A DNA stretch of 64,000 nucleotides from Lobosporangium transversale (lineage: Eukaryota; Mortierellomycota; Mortierellomycetes; Mortierellales; Mortierellaceae), in the NCBI RefSeq assembly GCF_002105155.1, contig NW_019028995.1, forward strand, positions 744,001 through 808,000, read 5' to 3'. Positions 1-10,680 of this stretch are shown here, in pieces. Below the pieces are notes generated by a model. It did not search any database. It was not told the origin of the DNA and saw nothing but the letters and a program-made list of their open reading frames with translations. Position numbers and translations under genes: made by a program. The stretch's first letter is position 1, and each line of letters starts with the position of its first letter.

Positions 1-642
1 CCTTAATTTGCTTTCCCGTAGTTTTATAAACCGGCTTGTACTTATTTTTTCCCGCCAATTCAGTTATGATAGTCCAATAGCGAGTCGAGACAGGCTTCTG
101 CAAACATTTTTTCTTGTGTATATTTAACATTACATCAATATCAATAAATGTGTATAACTGAATGCTTCAAGGATTCAGTTATTAGTCATCGTGTTAAAAA
201 AAAAAACTAAAGAGAAATAAATAAATGAGTGGATGAATGAATTGTGTGGTTTCTTGCAGGTATCTCTTTCGTTTTGGAGGATCAGTGATAGTACTTTTGC
301 TGAGATTTTCTGTGTAAGGACCATTGATTGATGAGCATGGGGTCGTAGCATTTTTTTTTTTTTTTTTTTCCTATTCATTGACGAAGTGGGCGCTTGACCA
401 ATCACGGACCTTTTCTGGGCAACGCACATTGCATTGAGACGAGTCGAGTGTTGTTTTCTACATATAATTTGAGTTCCTTTCTATCGCCTCCATCTATAGA
501 GTTATATATAATGTAGACTTTCATTTGTTTATACTTTTCTAATTGGCAGGAGCTTTGGCGCGTGTCTGGTGACCTTTCATATATTTAGACAAAACTTGTT
601 ATAATTGATGCACCAGAATGGCAGAACCGGGCACTCGGCATT

Positions 643-678
<36 letters not shown>

Positions 679-1180
679 TGTTTTGAGAACATGGCTCTAC
701 TGAGCTTTTTTTTTTTATTTTTATTTTTTACTTCATTTTATCTTTTTGGATTGAAATCATAGCCGAAAACGCACCCGATCCCTTCACGGTGCACCACCCT
801 CATTACATTTATACGTCCATCAATGTATTTTTTTTTTTTTTTTTAACTTTTATTTTTATTTTTTATTTTATTTTCAAAGTACCCACATCAAACTTTGCCA
901 TGCTGTGCTTTTACTCTTTTTGAATTCCACTGTCTTAATGGCAAACCCATGGCATTCTCTGTGCTGATCATGCATGACTTTCAAGTCAGAGTCCTGCATA
1001 TAAGAGTCCAGCAAAAAAAAAAAAAAAAAAAAAAAAAATCCTGCATGCATTAGTGAAAGATCCGCGGAGTATTTGGCATACCATAACAATTGTGCCTTCT
1101 TGTCATACAGTGTTACAAGCGCATGGTTGGTCATTGCTCTCCATTCACCTTCACTGTTGCTTTTTTCTTTTCCCGCTCTT

Positions 1181-1210
1181 TGGGTGCATTGGGTGCATTG
1201 AGTGCATTGG
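1181..1210. repeat. short tandem repeat, about 10-bp unit
   Basis: Three near-copies of a GGGTGCATT-type unit lie head to tail in intergenic DNA. No associated gene is visible. Confidence 0.6.
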
Positions 1211-2002
1211 GGTACAGAAGGTAGATACAGTTAATGGGTCTTTCAGGGGTGTGTGTAATCGCCATGGACCCATGGGCCACAAGATAAGGGTAGAGCCAGG
1301 AAGAAGAAGAAGGAGAGAGAGGGAGGAGGACACCAAGTTGTAAATGGGATTGCATGGTCTCACAAACATTGCAGATGTCGAAACACATCCTTTCCTTGTG
1401 TTATTGCCACTATTTTATTTTTTATTTTTTCAACGCCTTATTCGACCATTTTGATTGTTGATTCCCATGCCATACATAAAATAAACAAACACAAAACAAA
1501 CATTCTCAATCTAGTCACAAAGCACACACCCATGCATCACAACACCATCTATTGAACAAACGGTTTCTCATTTTTGCAAGGATTGTTGTCTGAACAACAA
1601 CAACAACAACAAAAAAAAAAAAAAAAAAAGAGAGAAAGGGAGGGAGGAGAAAGGGGAACGGAGGAAGGAGAGGGAAGGCATAATGGATAAATTAATCAAA
1701 CTGGCGGGAAAAGAACGTTTCCTTTCTTGAAAATGAAATTGAAATATTTTTTTTTTTACAAATGAGACGATAAATTGGATAGTCGTATTCACGTTAATGA
1801 TTTCAAATATTTCAACATTTACATAAGCTTACTAAAACAAAGAAATCAAACTACAGCTGCATTTTATTATTATAAATATTATTATTTTACAAAGCCGAAT
1901 CCTCAAGGCTTCGTCAAGCTGCAACAACCTTTGAATGTTATATACAAAGAGCATGCAACAAATATCTTAGGTACAGTCGTGTCTTTGTGTTGGATTCACC
2001 TA

Positions 2003-2041
2003 CAAAATAAAATAAAATAAAATAAAATAAAATAAAATAAA
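2003..2041. repeat. (AAAAT)n microsatellite
   Basis: About eight uninterrupted 5-bp AAAAT units in intergenic DNA. The same motif recurs inside a helicase intron near 21357. Confidence 0.9.
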
Positions 2042-2305
2042 AACACGCAATGGGAGGAAGGTATGAGGACAATCAATGATAACGTTAAAGGTTTTAAAAG
2101 TTGGTTAACTACGTTGTCGCCTAGTTATTCTTAATTATTATATATTATTATTATTGTTATTTTTCAATTCCGGTTTATGGGCTATTCTTTTTTTTCTTCT
2201 TTCTTTTTTACACTTGTCATGATTCAATCTAGATTCTTTTTCTCTCTCTCTCTCTTCCTCTTCTTTTTTTTCTTCCGCAAAGCAATAAACAATCTATTCA
2301 TCAGG

Positions 2306-2340
<35 letters not shown>

Positions 2341-3591
2341 CTCTAATGTATATATATATATTCACGTTATACTTGATGGGCGCGTGCACTTGATATTTTT
2401 TGCCAAAAAGGTGTGAACTGAAATCGATTTTTGCGTTTAAGAAGCCAATGTTAGGACAAAAAAAAAAACTAGTTTTTTTTTTATTTTTTTGGAGCGAAAG
2501 AGCTCTTTCAACCGATCATCTACATGCTATAAGAGCTACTACTCTTTACAAAAAAAAAAAAAAAAAAAAAATTGAGTGAAAGGAGCAATTAAAAAAAAAA
2601 AAAAGCAAATATATACACACATTTACACATTTATATGTATTCATAGTCTATACCAACTTCAAAAAAAAAAAAAAAAAAAAAAAAAAAGAAAAAAAGAAAA
2701 AAAAGGTAAAAAACCAGCAGAAGGGCGTTACGATGTCCATTGTGATTGGAGTTTGCACTATAAAAGCCCATCAAGCTTGGGCCACCATATTGAAATAAAA
2801 GTGTAAGTGAGTACAGTTGTACGAGTTTGTGAGCCGGATTGAATACTTCAACTTTTATTATTATTTTTTTTTTTTTATACTGACTTTTTACATTTTAGAC
2901 TAAGTATATAGATATTTTCTTTTCCTTATCATCAAGTACCTCGAAATGTATGCCGCTTAACTAATTTTTTATTCATCTATGGAAAAGGCGCTATTTATTT
3001 ACAATAATTTATCAAAGTCGGAGAAGAGGGAGCATTCAAGTAAATGTTTCCAACATCATAAAAAATTGGTTGTTACAAGAAGAAGAGAAGGAGGAAGTTT
3101 GAAATCTTTGAAAAAAATAAAAGGGAAATTCCAGAGTTCAATTAGTTTGAGAGAAAGAGAGAGAGGCGGTACATAATATAAATGATGCAACGCAATAGTG
3201 CATGGCAATTGACAATCAAAGTACAGTAGGAGATTTCATGGGTCATCATCGCACCAATTGAAGTGTACAAACACGCGTGCATGCATGTTTGCATCGTGTA
3301 TCACTCAGTCAATCATATTTGTACCACTCTAAAAAAATATAAACTTTGCACAACCATTCGTATACCATTCTTCTCCCCATCAAAAAAAAAAAAAAAAAAA
3401 AGTCCATCTATCATGAGCTGTTCTTTAATTATTAATTATCATATTATTATTGTTTAATACGCGTTTGCAGCCACTTGCATCTCTTTTTCCCAAGCAGTCG
3501 GAGCGACAAAAATAAAAAGAAAAAGAGGAAAGAGAAAGGGGTGAGGAATGGGAATAGGAATGGAAAAGGCAAAAGAAGACAAAGGAAAAGG

Positions 3592-3676
3592 CAAAGGAAA
3601 GGAAAGGAAAGGAAAGGAAAGGAAAGGAAAGGGAAGGAAAGGAAAGGAAAGGAAAGGAAAGGAAAGGAAAGGAAAG
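3592..3676. repeat. (GGAAA)n purine-only microsatellite
   Basis: About 85 bp of GGAAA units with one interruption (a GGGAA near 3630), preceded by a looser purine-rich stretch from about 3510. Its strand asymmetry opens long but meaningless frames on both strands. Confidence 0.9.
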
Positions 3677-4861
3677 AGAATGCGTGTGCGCGTATGCATG
3701 TCTGCGCATGCGTATATGTGTGGTCTATTGTATCCTGCCCAACTTCATTTCCAATCTGCAGTAACATGCAGGCACAAACATACTTTTGATTGCATGAGCA
3801 ACCAACATTGCATCATCCCTTCATCTCTTCTCGATGTGGCCACATAAAAAAAATATCGATGTTTTTTTTTTTTTCTGCTGCATCCAAATTAAGATCATGC
3901 GAGCAACATGTCCTCTAGTCTTCGATCGGGAGACGTCCACATTTAAGTACTTTCCACCTTTTAAAGCAATTTTCCTCAACAGACTGAGTTAATACAGGTA
4001 CGACACATCAACGTAGTATTTAAAGAGAACTACATGGTTGTCAATTCTGTGCACCGAATCAATGCAAGTTCAGTTATTGGTTTCATTCGGCGATAGACTT
4101 GATTAGATGGAGAGCAGCAATAGGACAACAGTGAGTGCGGTTGAGGTTACGTTTGATGATATCCAACAGATTCAGCATTCATCTATAACTGACAATAGGC
4201 GATCGACACAATTCCAATTGAGAAAAGCAATCTTTTTCCCACTCAGGCAAGCAAGGTAACAATATTCGCGTCTAATTCCAGGAGCACTATAATAATAAAA
4301 ATAATAACAGTAAATTGTATTTATACCGCTTCATCTGTTTTTCTATCCCTGAAAACCCCAAAGAGAGCATTTTGGCATTCCCTGCACAGACAAGTAAGGG
4401 TTTCCCCAGGAAGAGCGACACCATGCATCTGGAAATGTATTTGGATAAGTTAAAAGATTTGACTCAACATGTCCTTGAGATTCAGCTTCCGATTGAACTT
4501 GTACGATACTGCAACAAGACAAATACTGTGAATAAATACATGGGAACCACTTCACGATTAATACTATTTGCAGGGGTCAACTCAATCGTGACTTTGTTGG
4601 ATCTCGTAGCAGCAGCCAATCCGCGATGAAGAATATCCAGTTATTTGAGAAGATAGATGACAATCGAAAAGACAAGGTAAACCGGAGAGAGGAGAGAAAT
4701 GATCTGTGTGATCAGTTGCAACATTGCATTATCAAATTACAAATATTGTACGAGCCTATTTTCATAAACTAACAGCCTTTTGAAGACCTTCAACAACTTT
4801 CAACAATGCAATCTATCTCTATAAATTATTGTAGTGTATATACGATAGTTAGTTTTTTATG

Positions 4862-5364
4862 AGCGAACCGACCGCTAATAACTATCTCGGATATATATTA
4901 GACTACGACATAGTCGTTGCTTATGATTCTAACAAGTGGAATTATGGGAGAAAAAGCAGCAACATCGGTGCTTGTATGTCAACCGGGATGGCAGGCATAG
5001 GATGTAATATCAATGAATATCTGTGAATGGAACAGGGTACAGGAAATATTGGGCGCTGCTACTACAATCGTGATTTGGACATGCGTTAGTTCCCGCCATC
5101 ACTGGAGGCTACATAAGACGCGGAGATGGTTGATGCAAAATTCAGTACAGACGCTATGCGACACGGAGTATGGCGAACAAGAGCGTATATCACAAGCAAT
5201 GGAGTGACAATACGTTCAACGACAAGGTCGGTGACATATCTCTATCGTACGATCAATGCGCTGTCATGTTGGGTAATCCGTTCAAGAAGCTTGGCAGCAA
5301 GAGAGTTGATATTATGGTGCCAGAATGTATTTATTTTCTGCTACAAGTCGTGCGCTTTTTAAGC
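4862..5364 (+). pseudogene. decayed coding relic, family not recognised
   Basis: I do not recognise this protein. One frame reads coding-like text with well-spaced aromatic, Gly and Cys residues from 4862, then meets stops at 5025-5027 and again near 5085 and 5115. The same kind of sequence continues in other frames to about 5364. An exon-like piece ending in a good GTAAAC donor also lies at about 4574-4676. The mixture of readable segments and stops in a conserved direction suggests a dead gene rather than chance. No introns could be placed that restore a single frame. Confidence 0.35.
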
Positions 5365-5751
5365 TTGAGCGTGCACCAGCCTTGTAGAAAGCCATAGCGA
5401 GCTTGAACGCAGACATTGTGTCAAAGAGGCGGCGGACCAGTGATCGCCAGCCACCCAAGGAACAAGCTTCGCAAGTACTGCAACAGTTAATGATGCAATT
5501 ATATACTTTTATCTAGTGACGTTGATAGACTTACAATTATTGCTTCTTAAAGTTAGTACTAGAGGCTCCGTTTATCCGAGATCGACCTCAACGGCTACAG
5601 GTAGAATATGTCTAAAGTTCTGCAATTAGCTGTTGCAGGACAAAAGCTAGCGATCGGGTTTTTATTTTGCGTCCTGTGATTAGAGAGGGCGTAAAAAATA
5701 AAAACCCGATCCTCGATTCTACAATCCTCGTACTGACATTCTGTCGTTACC

Positions 5752-5783
<32 letters not shown>

Positions 5784-6841
5784 GCCTTCTTTGTTGCAAA
5801 TACTCCTCAATGTTCCATAGTTCAGCCTCGCTAACCTCCGTCGCGTCATTTACGTTCCTATTTTAGTTTCTATCCCACGTGAACGATAGCCCCCATCTGA
5901 TCCTCATTTCGTCCGAGCAAGTAAATGTTGACTGACATTGATTTACCTAGCCCTCCCAGGCAGGCGCTTTTGTTTTATACCCTTGGGGAAGATTTGTAGG
6001 TATCCAGCGGATTTTCTGGTCAGGAGCGCCCACTAGCCATGAAGTCATGACAGCATGAAATATCTGCTCAGTTCAGGCGTGATTGAAGTTGCAATGAAGA
6101 TGCAAGAGCTTCTGCATGTAATTCTTTGTCCCTCTAGCTTGACAAATAATAGTGATTCATACCAAGGCTCCCCAATGTGCCCAAAATTCTTAGCTTGGTG
6201 GTAGGTAAAAACTCAATGTAGAGTAGCATTGCTAAAAAGGATCCCGTTAAACTGAGATCGCTTATTCACTTGCTCCTCGGATAGCCTTTCAGCTCATTTG
6301 TGGATAGGCCCTGCGCGGTTTCATTTAGATCATCACATCTTAGGCTAAGCTCCCATGCGCAGATAATCATTGCATCAAATGTTTGAAGGAGAAGCGCATT
6401 TGCTGTATGGGAAGCAGCACGATACATTTTCGTCCTTGCTTTGTTGCATTGTATGCTGGTGATGCTGTATCATTATGTCACTATTGTGGATAAGATGCCT
6501 GAAGAAAGCAGTACTTCCTAGAACAGCCATACTTCCATTACCATGCATCCATGACATGCCAGGTACAGTAAAAAATACTGGCGTTGCATGGGAAATAGCT
6601 AAGGAACGTATATAATATATCCTCTTTTGAACATGATAAGATTAACTTTCAGTGTTCCACATTTCACAGCACGCAGAGCCACGTGACAAAATACACGCCA
6701 TTACCTACAACATGGGACTACAGAATGGACCCGTATCGTTTCCAAGGTAGACAAATAGATACTTGATAGTGTATAGACCCATATCTTATTCTCACTTACT
6801 CTTCTATCTACCTATTTGTCTATCCAAAATCTTTGTACTTA
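5365..6841. other. intergenic stretch, no gene seen
   Basis: No supportable gene. It contains a strong hairpin (5652-5711), a poly(A) run near 5752-5780 and a pair of inverted 16-20 bp arms at 6746-6761 and 6805-6825, just outside the left end of the transposon. Confidence 0.5.
5652..5711. repeat. AT-rich hairpin with GATCGGG ends
   Basis: The arms 5652-5671 and 5689-5711 are inverted copies. Each begins GATCGGG, runs through a T5ATTTT-type tract and closes with GCG around a loop of about 17 nt. The right arm carries a few extra A residues. It is not next to a recognised gene. Confidence 0.7.
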
Positions 6842-6846
6842 CAGTG

Positions 6847-8435
6847 GTCATCAAAAGTCATTCAATGATTTTGAATTTTTAACATTCTCATTCCTTTTCT
6901 TCATTCTCATCTAGCATGTGGCTAATACATTTGGAGTAGTGCATTTGTTCCCCACACCTCATGATTACTTTCATGTCTCATTCCTAATTATGACTTCATT
7001 GTGAAATAAAACCAATTTCAATTTGACCTGTCTATTGAATGACTACTGATGATTCTGAATATTGATTGCAAAAAATGCTTTTTCACTTCTCTTTTTTCTA
7101 CCAAGGTTACCTTCAGCTATATCTTCATACACCTCTACTTACAATTAACATTCCACATCGCTTAGTATTCATTATGAGGAGGCTTTCTATGGGAAAAGTA
7201 CAACATGCTCAGGCCTTACTTCGACAAGGGAAGTCTACAAGCGAAGTGGCAAGGCAACTTGGTATCTCTATTTCATCGGCAATAAGGATCAGGAGAGACG
7301 TCAAGGACAATATTCCTAAACCCAGAATGGGCAGACCCTCATTGGTTTCCCCTGCTACCAAGAGGATAATTGCACGCGAGGTTGATACGGGGAAACTTAG
7401 ATCCATTCTAGCAGTTCAACAATACATCAGATCGAGCCATGGAGTGCATGTCAGTATAGAGACTGCCCGACGTTATGTAAAATCAGAGGGTTTGAAAAAC
7501 TATGTCCGCCCATTCAAGCCTAGGCTGACAAAAATGCAGATTGCGAAAAAGAAGAATATTGCCCTCAATCACCTTGACTGAACTGTTGATGACTGGAAGC
7601 GAGTGATGTTCTCGGACGAAAAGCTTTTTGAAAGGCTGGGGTCCTTAGGAGGAAGAACACAATATAGGCGACCCGGCCACAGGACTTTAGAAGATCGGGA
7701 TGTTAGAGAGAGATCAAGGGGAGCGCATAACAAACTTATGTGGTGGGGCTGTATCACTTATCATGGTGTTGGCGATGGTTGCAGGATCCCTGTCACGGTT
7801 GATTCCTCTTTATATGTTAATGTTCTACAAGATTATGTCCTCGGCTCGTGGAAGTGATATGGCCAGGACCCTGAAAAGTTAATTTTTCAGCAGGACAATG
7901 CAGGTGTTCATACGAGTAGGATGGTTAAAGAGTTCTTCATTAAGTCACACATTACCACTTTGGAGTGGCCTCCGAATTCTCCTGACCTCAACCCTATCGA
8001 GAATGTATGGGCCTACATGGATCATTGGCTCAAGGGATATGAGAAGGTGCCAAGGATCTAGATGAACTATGGAAAGACTACAGGATATCAGGACAACTAT
8101 TCCACCTGACTTCCTTCATGGGCTATATGAAAGTATGCCACGAAGGGTAGAGGAGCTTCATCGCAAGAAAGGAGGTCGTACATTACTGAAGAACAGAAAA
8201 AAAAAAACAATAAAGCAAAGTTCTGATTTTCTTCAAATGTCATTCAATGAGATGTCAATAATTGGCATTCATCTAAATTTTCAATTAGCGACAGGAGCTC
8301 ATTAACATTGTAGTATTAGTGACATTGTCGATGGTCGAATTCACTACGTAAGTTTCATTGTCGACAAGCAAGATCAAATTGGAGAAAGGAATGAGAATGT
8401 CGAAATTCCGAAATCATTGAATGACTTTTGATGAC
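6847..8435 (+). mobile_element. Tc1/mariner-type DNA transposon, decayed
   Basis: The ends 6847-6894 and 8388-8435 are inverted copies matching at about 43 of 48 positions, both starting GTCATCAAAAGTC. The right end is followed directly by TA (8436-8437). On the left a TA lies at 6840-6841, followed by CAGTG, which is absent from the right end. So the outermost bases of the right end look lost, or the true left end starts at 6842. The interior carries one broken transposase on the plus strand. Length and architecture fit autonomous Tc1/mariner elements (about 1.6 kb). Confidence 0.9.
7174..8200 (+). pseudogene. Tc1/mariner (DD34E-type) transposase, inactivated
   Basis: This is the cut-and-paste transposase of the surrounding element. 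The N-terminal part shows a helix-turn-helix (QGKSTSEVARQLGIS) followed by a second HTH region. The catalytic triad is visible as MFSDEK, then FQQDNAGVH, then NPIENVW; the last Asp-to-Glu spacing fits DD34E. The frame is interrupted by a TGA at 7579-7581 just before the first Asp region, by another TGA at 7855-7857, and by a frameshift near 8045-8070, after which the C-terminus continues in a different frame. The copy cannot make a full protein. Confidence 0.9.
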
Positions 8436-8476
8436 TAGAATTCTGCATTTGTATGGGTGATGGGACAGACAACAAA

Positions 8477-8498
8477 GGATCAAAAAGCAACGTCGCTA
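8477..8498. repeat. 22-bp direct repeat, copy 1
   Basis: GGATCAAAAAGCAACGTCGC(T), with one mismatch to the copy at 9477. The two copies start exactly 1000 bp apart and bracket the CBM14 gene. Confidence 0.7.
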
Positions 8499-8601
8499 TG
8501 AACGCTAAGCTGCTATAAGCCATTTTATCCCTGCTATGATGATGTTTATTTGATAGTCTATGTGGCCTTGTGGCTGTAATGACTAAAGTGAGGAGTCCAT
8601 G

Positions 8602-8997
8602 TTAGTCACATCCAGCATGTTCTGGATTGCCGCATCGTTTAATGTTATCGTCCCAATGAAGGTGAATAGGACACTCTCTCAGGTGAGTAGTGCCCCATAT
8701 GCACTGATAATAGGTTCGACAATCTTTTGGGTTTTTGAAGAATCCATGCGGTACGGGACATTGAAAGTCGAGAGCAGATTTGCCTTTTGGTTCTAGAACA
8801 GGGTCAGCTCCTGCCGCTACAGTGACGAATGGTCGGTCCACTACAGTAACGAATGGTCGGTCCACTACAGTGACGAATGGTCGGGCTGCTCCTGCAGCCA
8901 GCACAACTGTAGCAATAGCAGCCATTGGGATGACATACTTGAGGAGGGTCCAGTTGCAAGCCTTGATGTTGGTGGAGCAGAACTTTATGACTTTCAT
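8602..8997 (-). CDS. small secreted chitin-binding (CBM14 / peritrophin-A) protein
   Basis: 131 residues, one exon. The N-terminal hydrophobic stretch (YVIPMAAIATVVLAAGAA, about residues 22-39) is a probable signal peptide or anchor. Residues 40-63 hold three copies of an eight-residue RPFVTVVD-type unit. The C-terminal half is a single CBM14 domain: six Cys in the family spacing, with the hallmark HGFFKNP...C..YYQC..G....L.ECP..LHWD...C pattern. CBM14 binds chitin; in fungi such proteins can shield the cell wall or act as effectors (family knowledge). A TATA-like element lies about 90 bp upstream of the ATG. The exact role is not shown by sequence. Confidence 0.85.
   Translation of the reverse strand: MKVIKFCSTNIKACNWTLLKYVIPMAAIATVVLAAGAARPFVTVVDRPFVTVVDRPFVTVAAGADPVLEPKGKSALDFQCPVPHGFFKNPKDCRTYYQCIWGTTHLRECPIHLHWDDNIKRCGNPEHAGCD
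8817..8886. repeat. 24-bp tandem repeat, three copies
   Basis: Three near-identical 24-bp units lie inside the CBM14 gene. They encode the RPFVTVVD units of the linker between signal segment and chitin-binding domain. Confidence 0.9.
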
Positions 8998-9084
8998 TGT
9001 TTTAAAGTACTAGGGCAGTTTAGAAATCCGATGGAGGTGAGCTTGGGTGATAACAATAAAAAAAGAAAAAGAAGCTCATGGGAT

Positions 9085-9094
9085 ACATATTTAT
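9085..9094 (-). promoter_or_regulatory. TATA box of CBM14 gene
   Basis: TATAAATATG on the minus strand, 88-97 bp upstream of the start codon of the chitin-binding protein gene. Confidence 0.5.
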
Positions 9095-9476
9095 ACTCGA
9101 ATAGTCGAGGATCACTCTCAATCTTTTCCTACTGGCTTTTTCTCAGCCCTTGATCCCTCGCCCTCGATCCCTCGCCCTCGATATAATTAGCCGCGTTCCT
9201 TTCTCGATTATCGTGTTCGCTTATGAATTTCTATTGGTTGGTATTCGTGGCTGTTGCCTACAAAAAGCGCGATTATACGCAAAATCACAAGCGAGAAAGG
9301 AACACGGGAACCGACTCAAACCTTTAGAGCCTTCTAACCATGAATTTAATGCATCATGATTCTGTAGCCCTTCAAAATCCCTTCAGATCTCTCCCTTAAA
9401 AACCATAAGTTTAAAAGTGCGAGCTTTCAACAATGCACTGGGATTTACTGAAAGGAGCTAAAGAGGCGACATCGAT

Positions 9477-9498
9477 GGATCAAAAAGCAACGCCGCTT
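9477..9498. repeat. 22-bp direct repeat, copy 2
   Basis: GGATCAAAAAGCAACGCCGC(T); see the copy at 8477. It lies about 480 bp upstream of the CBM14 start codon. Confidence 0.7.
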
Positions 9499-9575
9499 CT
9501 ACCCTTGATGATGCAAATTTTTATACGTTTAATTCTACCATCATTCTAGATCTAAAGGTTTTCAAAGGTAACGTA

Positions 9576-9809
9576 GAGTTCTCGCCAGAAAGTCATGAAC
9601 AAATATATTTTTAAAGTACTCAATTTGAATTAATATTTGCAAAAACATAATTTTACGTACGAAGCTTGAAAAGCACATATTTTTTTGAATTAGATACAAT
9701 AGAAAAAAAAAAAAAATTCTCAAAATTCTTGATGTCCAAAAATGGAAGTATTCTATTCAATATAAAAACGTGACAAATATATTTGTTCATGACTTTCTGG
9801 CGAGGACTC
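9576..9809. mobile_element. 234-bp TA-flanked MITE
   Basis: Terminal inverted repeats at 9576-9612 and 9773-9809 match at 35 of 37 positions and begin GAG(T/C)(T/C)CTCGCCAGAAAG. TA dinucleotides sit directly outside both ends (9574-9575 and 9810-9811), as a Tc1/mariner-type target duplication would leave. The AT-rich core has no coding capacity. The ends differ from those of the transposon at 6847-8435, so that element is not its obvious source. Confidence 0.9.
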
Positions 9810-9811
9810 TA

Positions 9812-10680
9812 TATAACAGTAACCTATACTGATGTACTTAACATACGTACTGAAGTTTTTTTTTTTTCATAAGTAAAATACAGTTTATTTGTTGAACAGA
9901 TTATTCCAGATTAGTTTTTAGTCGTATCATGTTGGCCTTGCTTTCTTACTATTTTTTTTTATCTTGTTCAGTATCTGCTCGTCCCATGAATTTTTTCAGT
10001 TTATTGAGGGTCTTGACATGGATGATGAGGAAAGATTTGTACAAAGCCGTTGTCGACATCGATGGCAACTCTTTGAGTCCCTTCAATCTTTAAGTCAGGA
10101 CTTGGGCACATCGCTTGGTAACTAATCACTTCTGCTGGGTAAATAATTTCACACTGATATAGGCTCCTGGAAGACAGTGATTCTAAAGCTTGGTAGCTGT
10201 ATCTTTTTTTTTTTTTTTTTTTTGATTGTTCATATTAGTGCTCCTCATCAGTTTTCCTGGACAGTATAGCCCCTAGTACAAGTGATGTCTCTCCTGCTCC
10301 CTTAATACAACAATTCTAATTGGAGTCGGACGGCGTGTAGAAAAAAAAAAAAAAAAAAAAAGCATAATGCGGATAAGATGAGAAGCTTCTTGCCTACACA
10401 AAAATGAGATAGATTTGCTCGTTAATGCGAACAGTAAAGATGATATCTAGGCCAAGGTATATGGCGATAGAAAGTAAAACGGAAGAACGCTGTTGTTTCC
10501 TTGCTTTGAATTAGCATTGAAATATACTTCCATGAATTTATGGGTTGCGATGTCCCTATATGTATTTCCAAGTTGCTCATGCTCATTGTATTCTACCGTC
10601 GTTATCTCACCCTTGAGACACCCAGGAAGGTAATTGTTTGGCAGCTTAGGCAGGAGGCGGTCAAGAAAAAAAGGCGACCC
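9812..10680. other. intergenic stretch, no gene seen
   Basis: AT-rich with T and A runs (10205-10223 and 10340-10361). No supportable open frame, RNA or repeat structure was found. Confidence 0.5.

Larger units (their letters stand above)
1..4314. other. gene-poor, homopolymer-rich stretch
   Basis: I see no supportable gene here. The sequence is dominated by long A or T runs (for example near 642-676, 1013-1038, 2310-2337 and 2660-2687). Open frames are short, low-complexity and lack recognisable domains or credible splice structure. It may hold untranslated or regulatory sequence of a gene outside the window. Confidence 0.6.

Noticed and set aside
3425..3767. Long Phe/Leu/Ser/Pro-rich and Lys/Gly-rich open frames on both strands
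   Set aside because: They are translations of the GGAAA microsatellite and have no other support.
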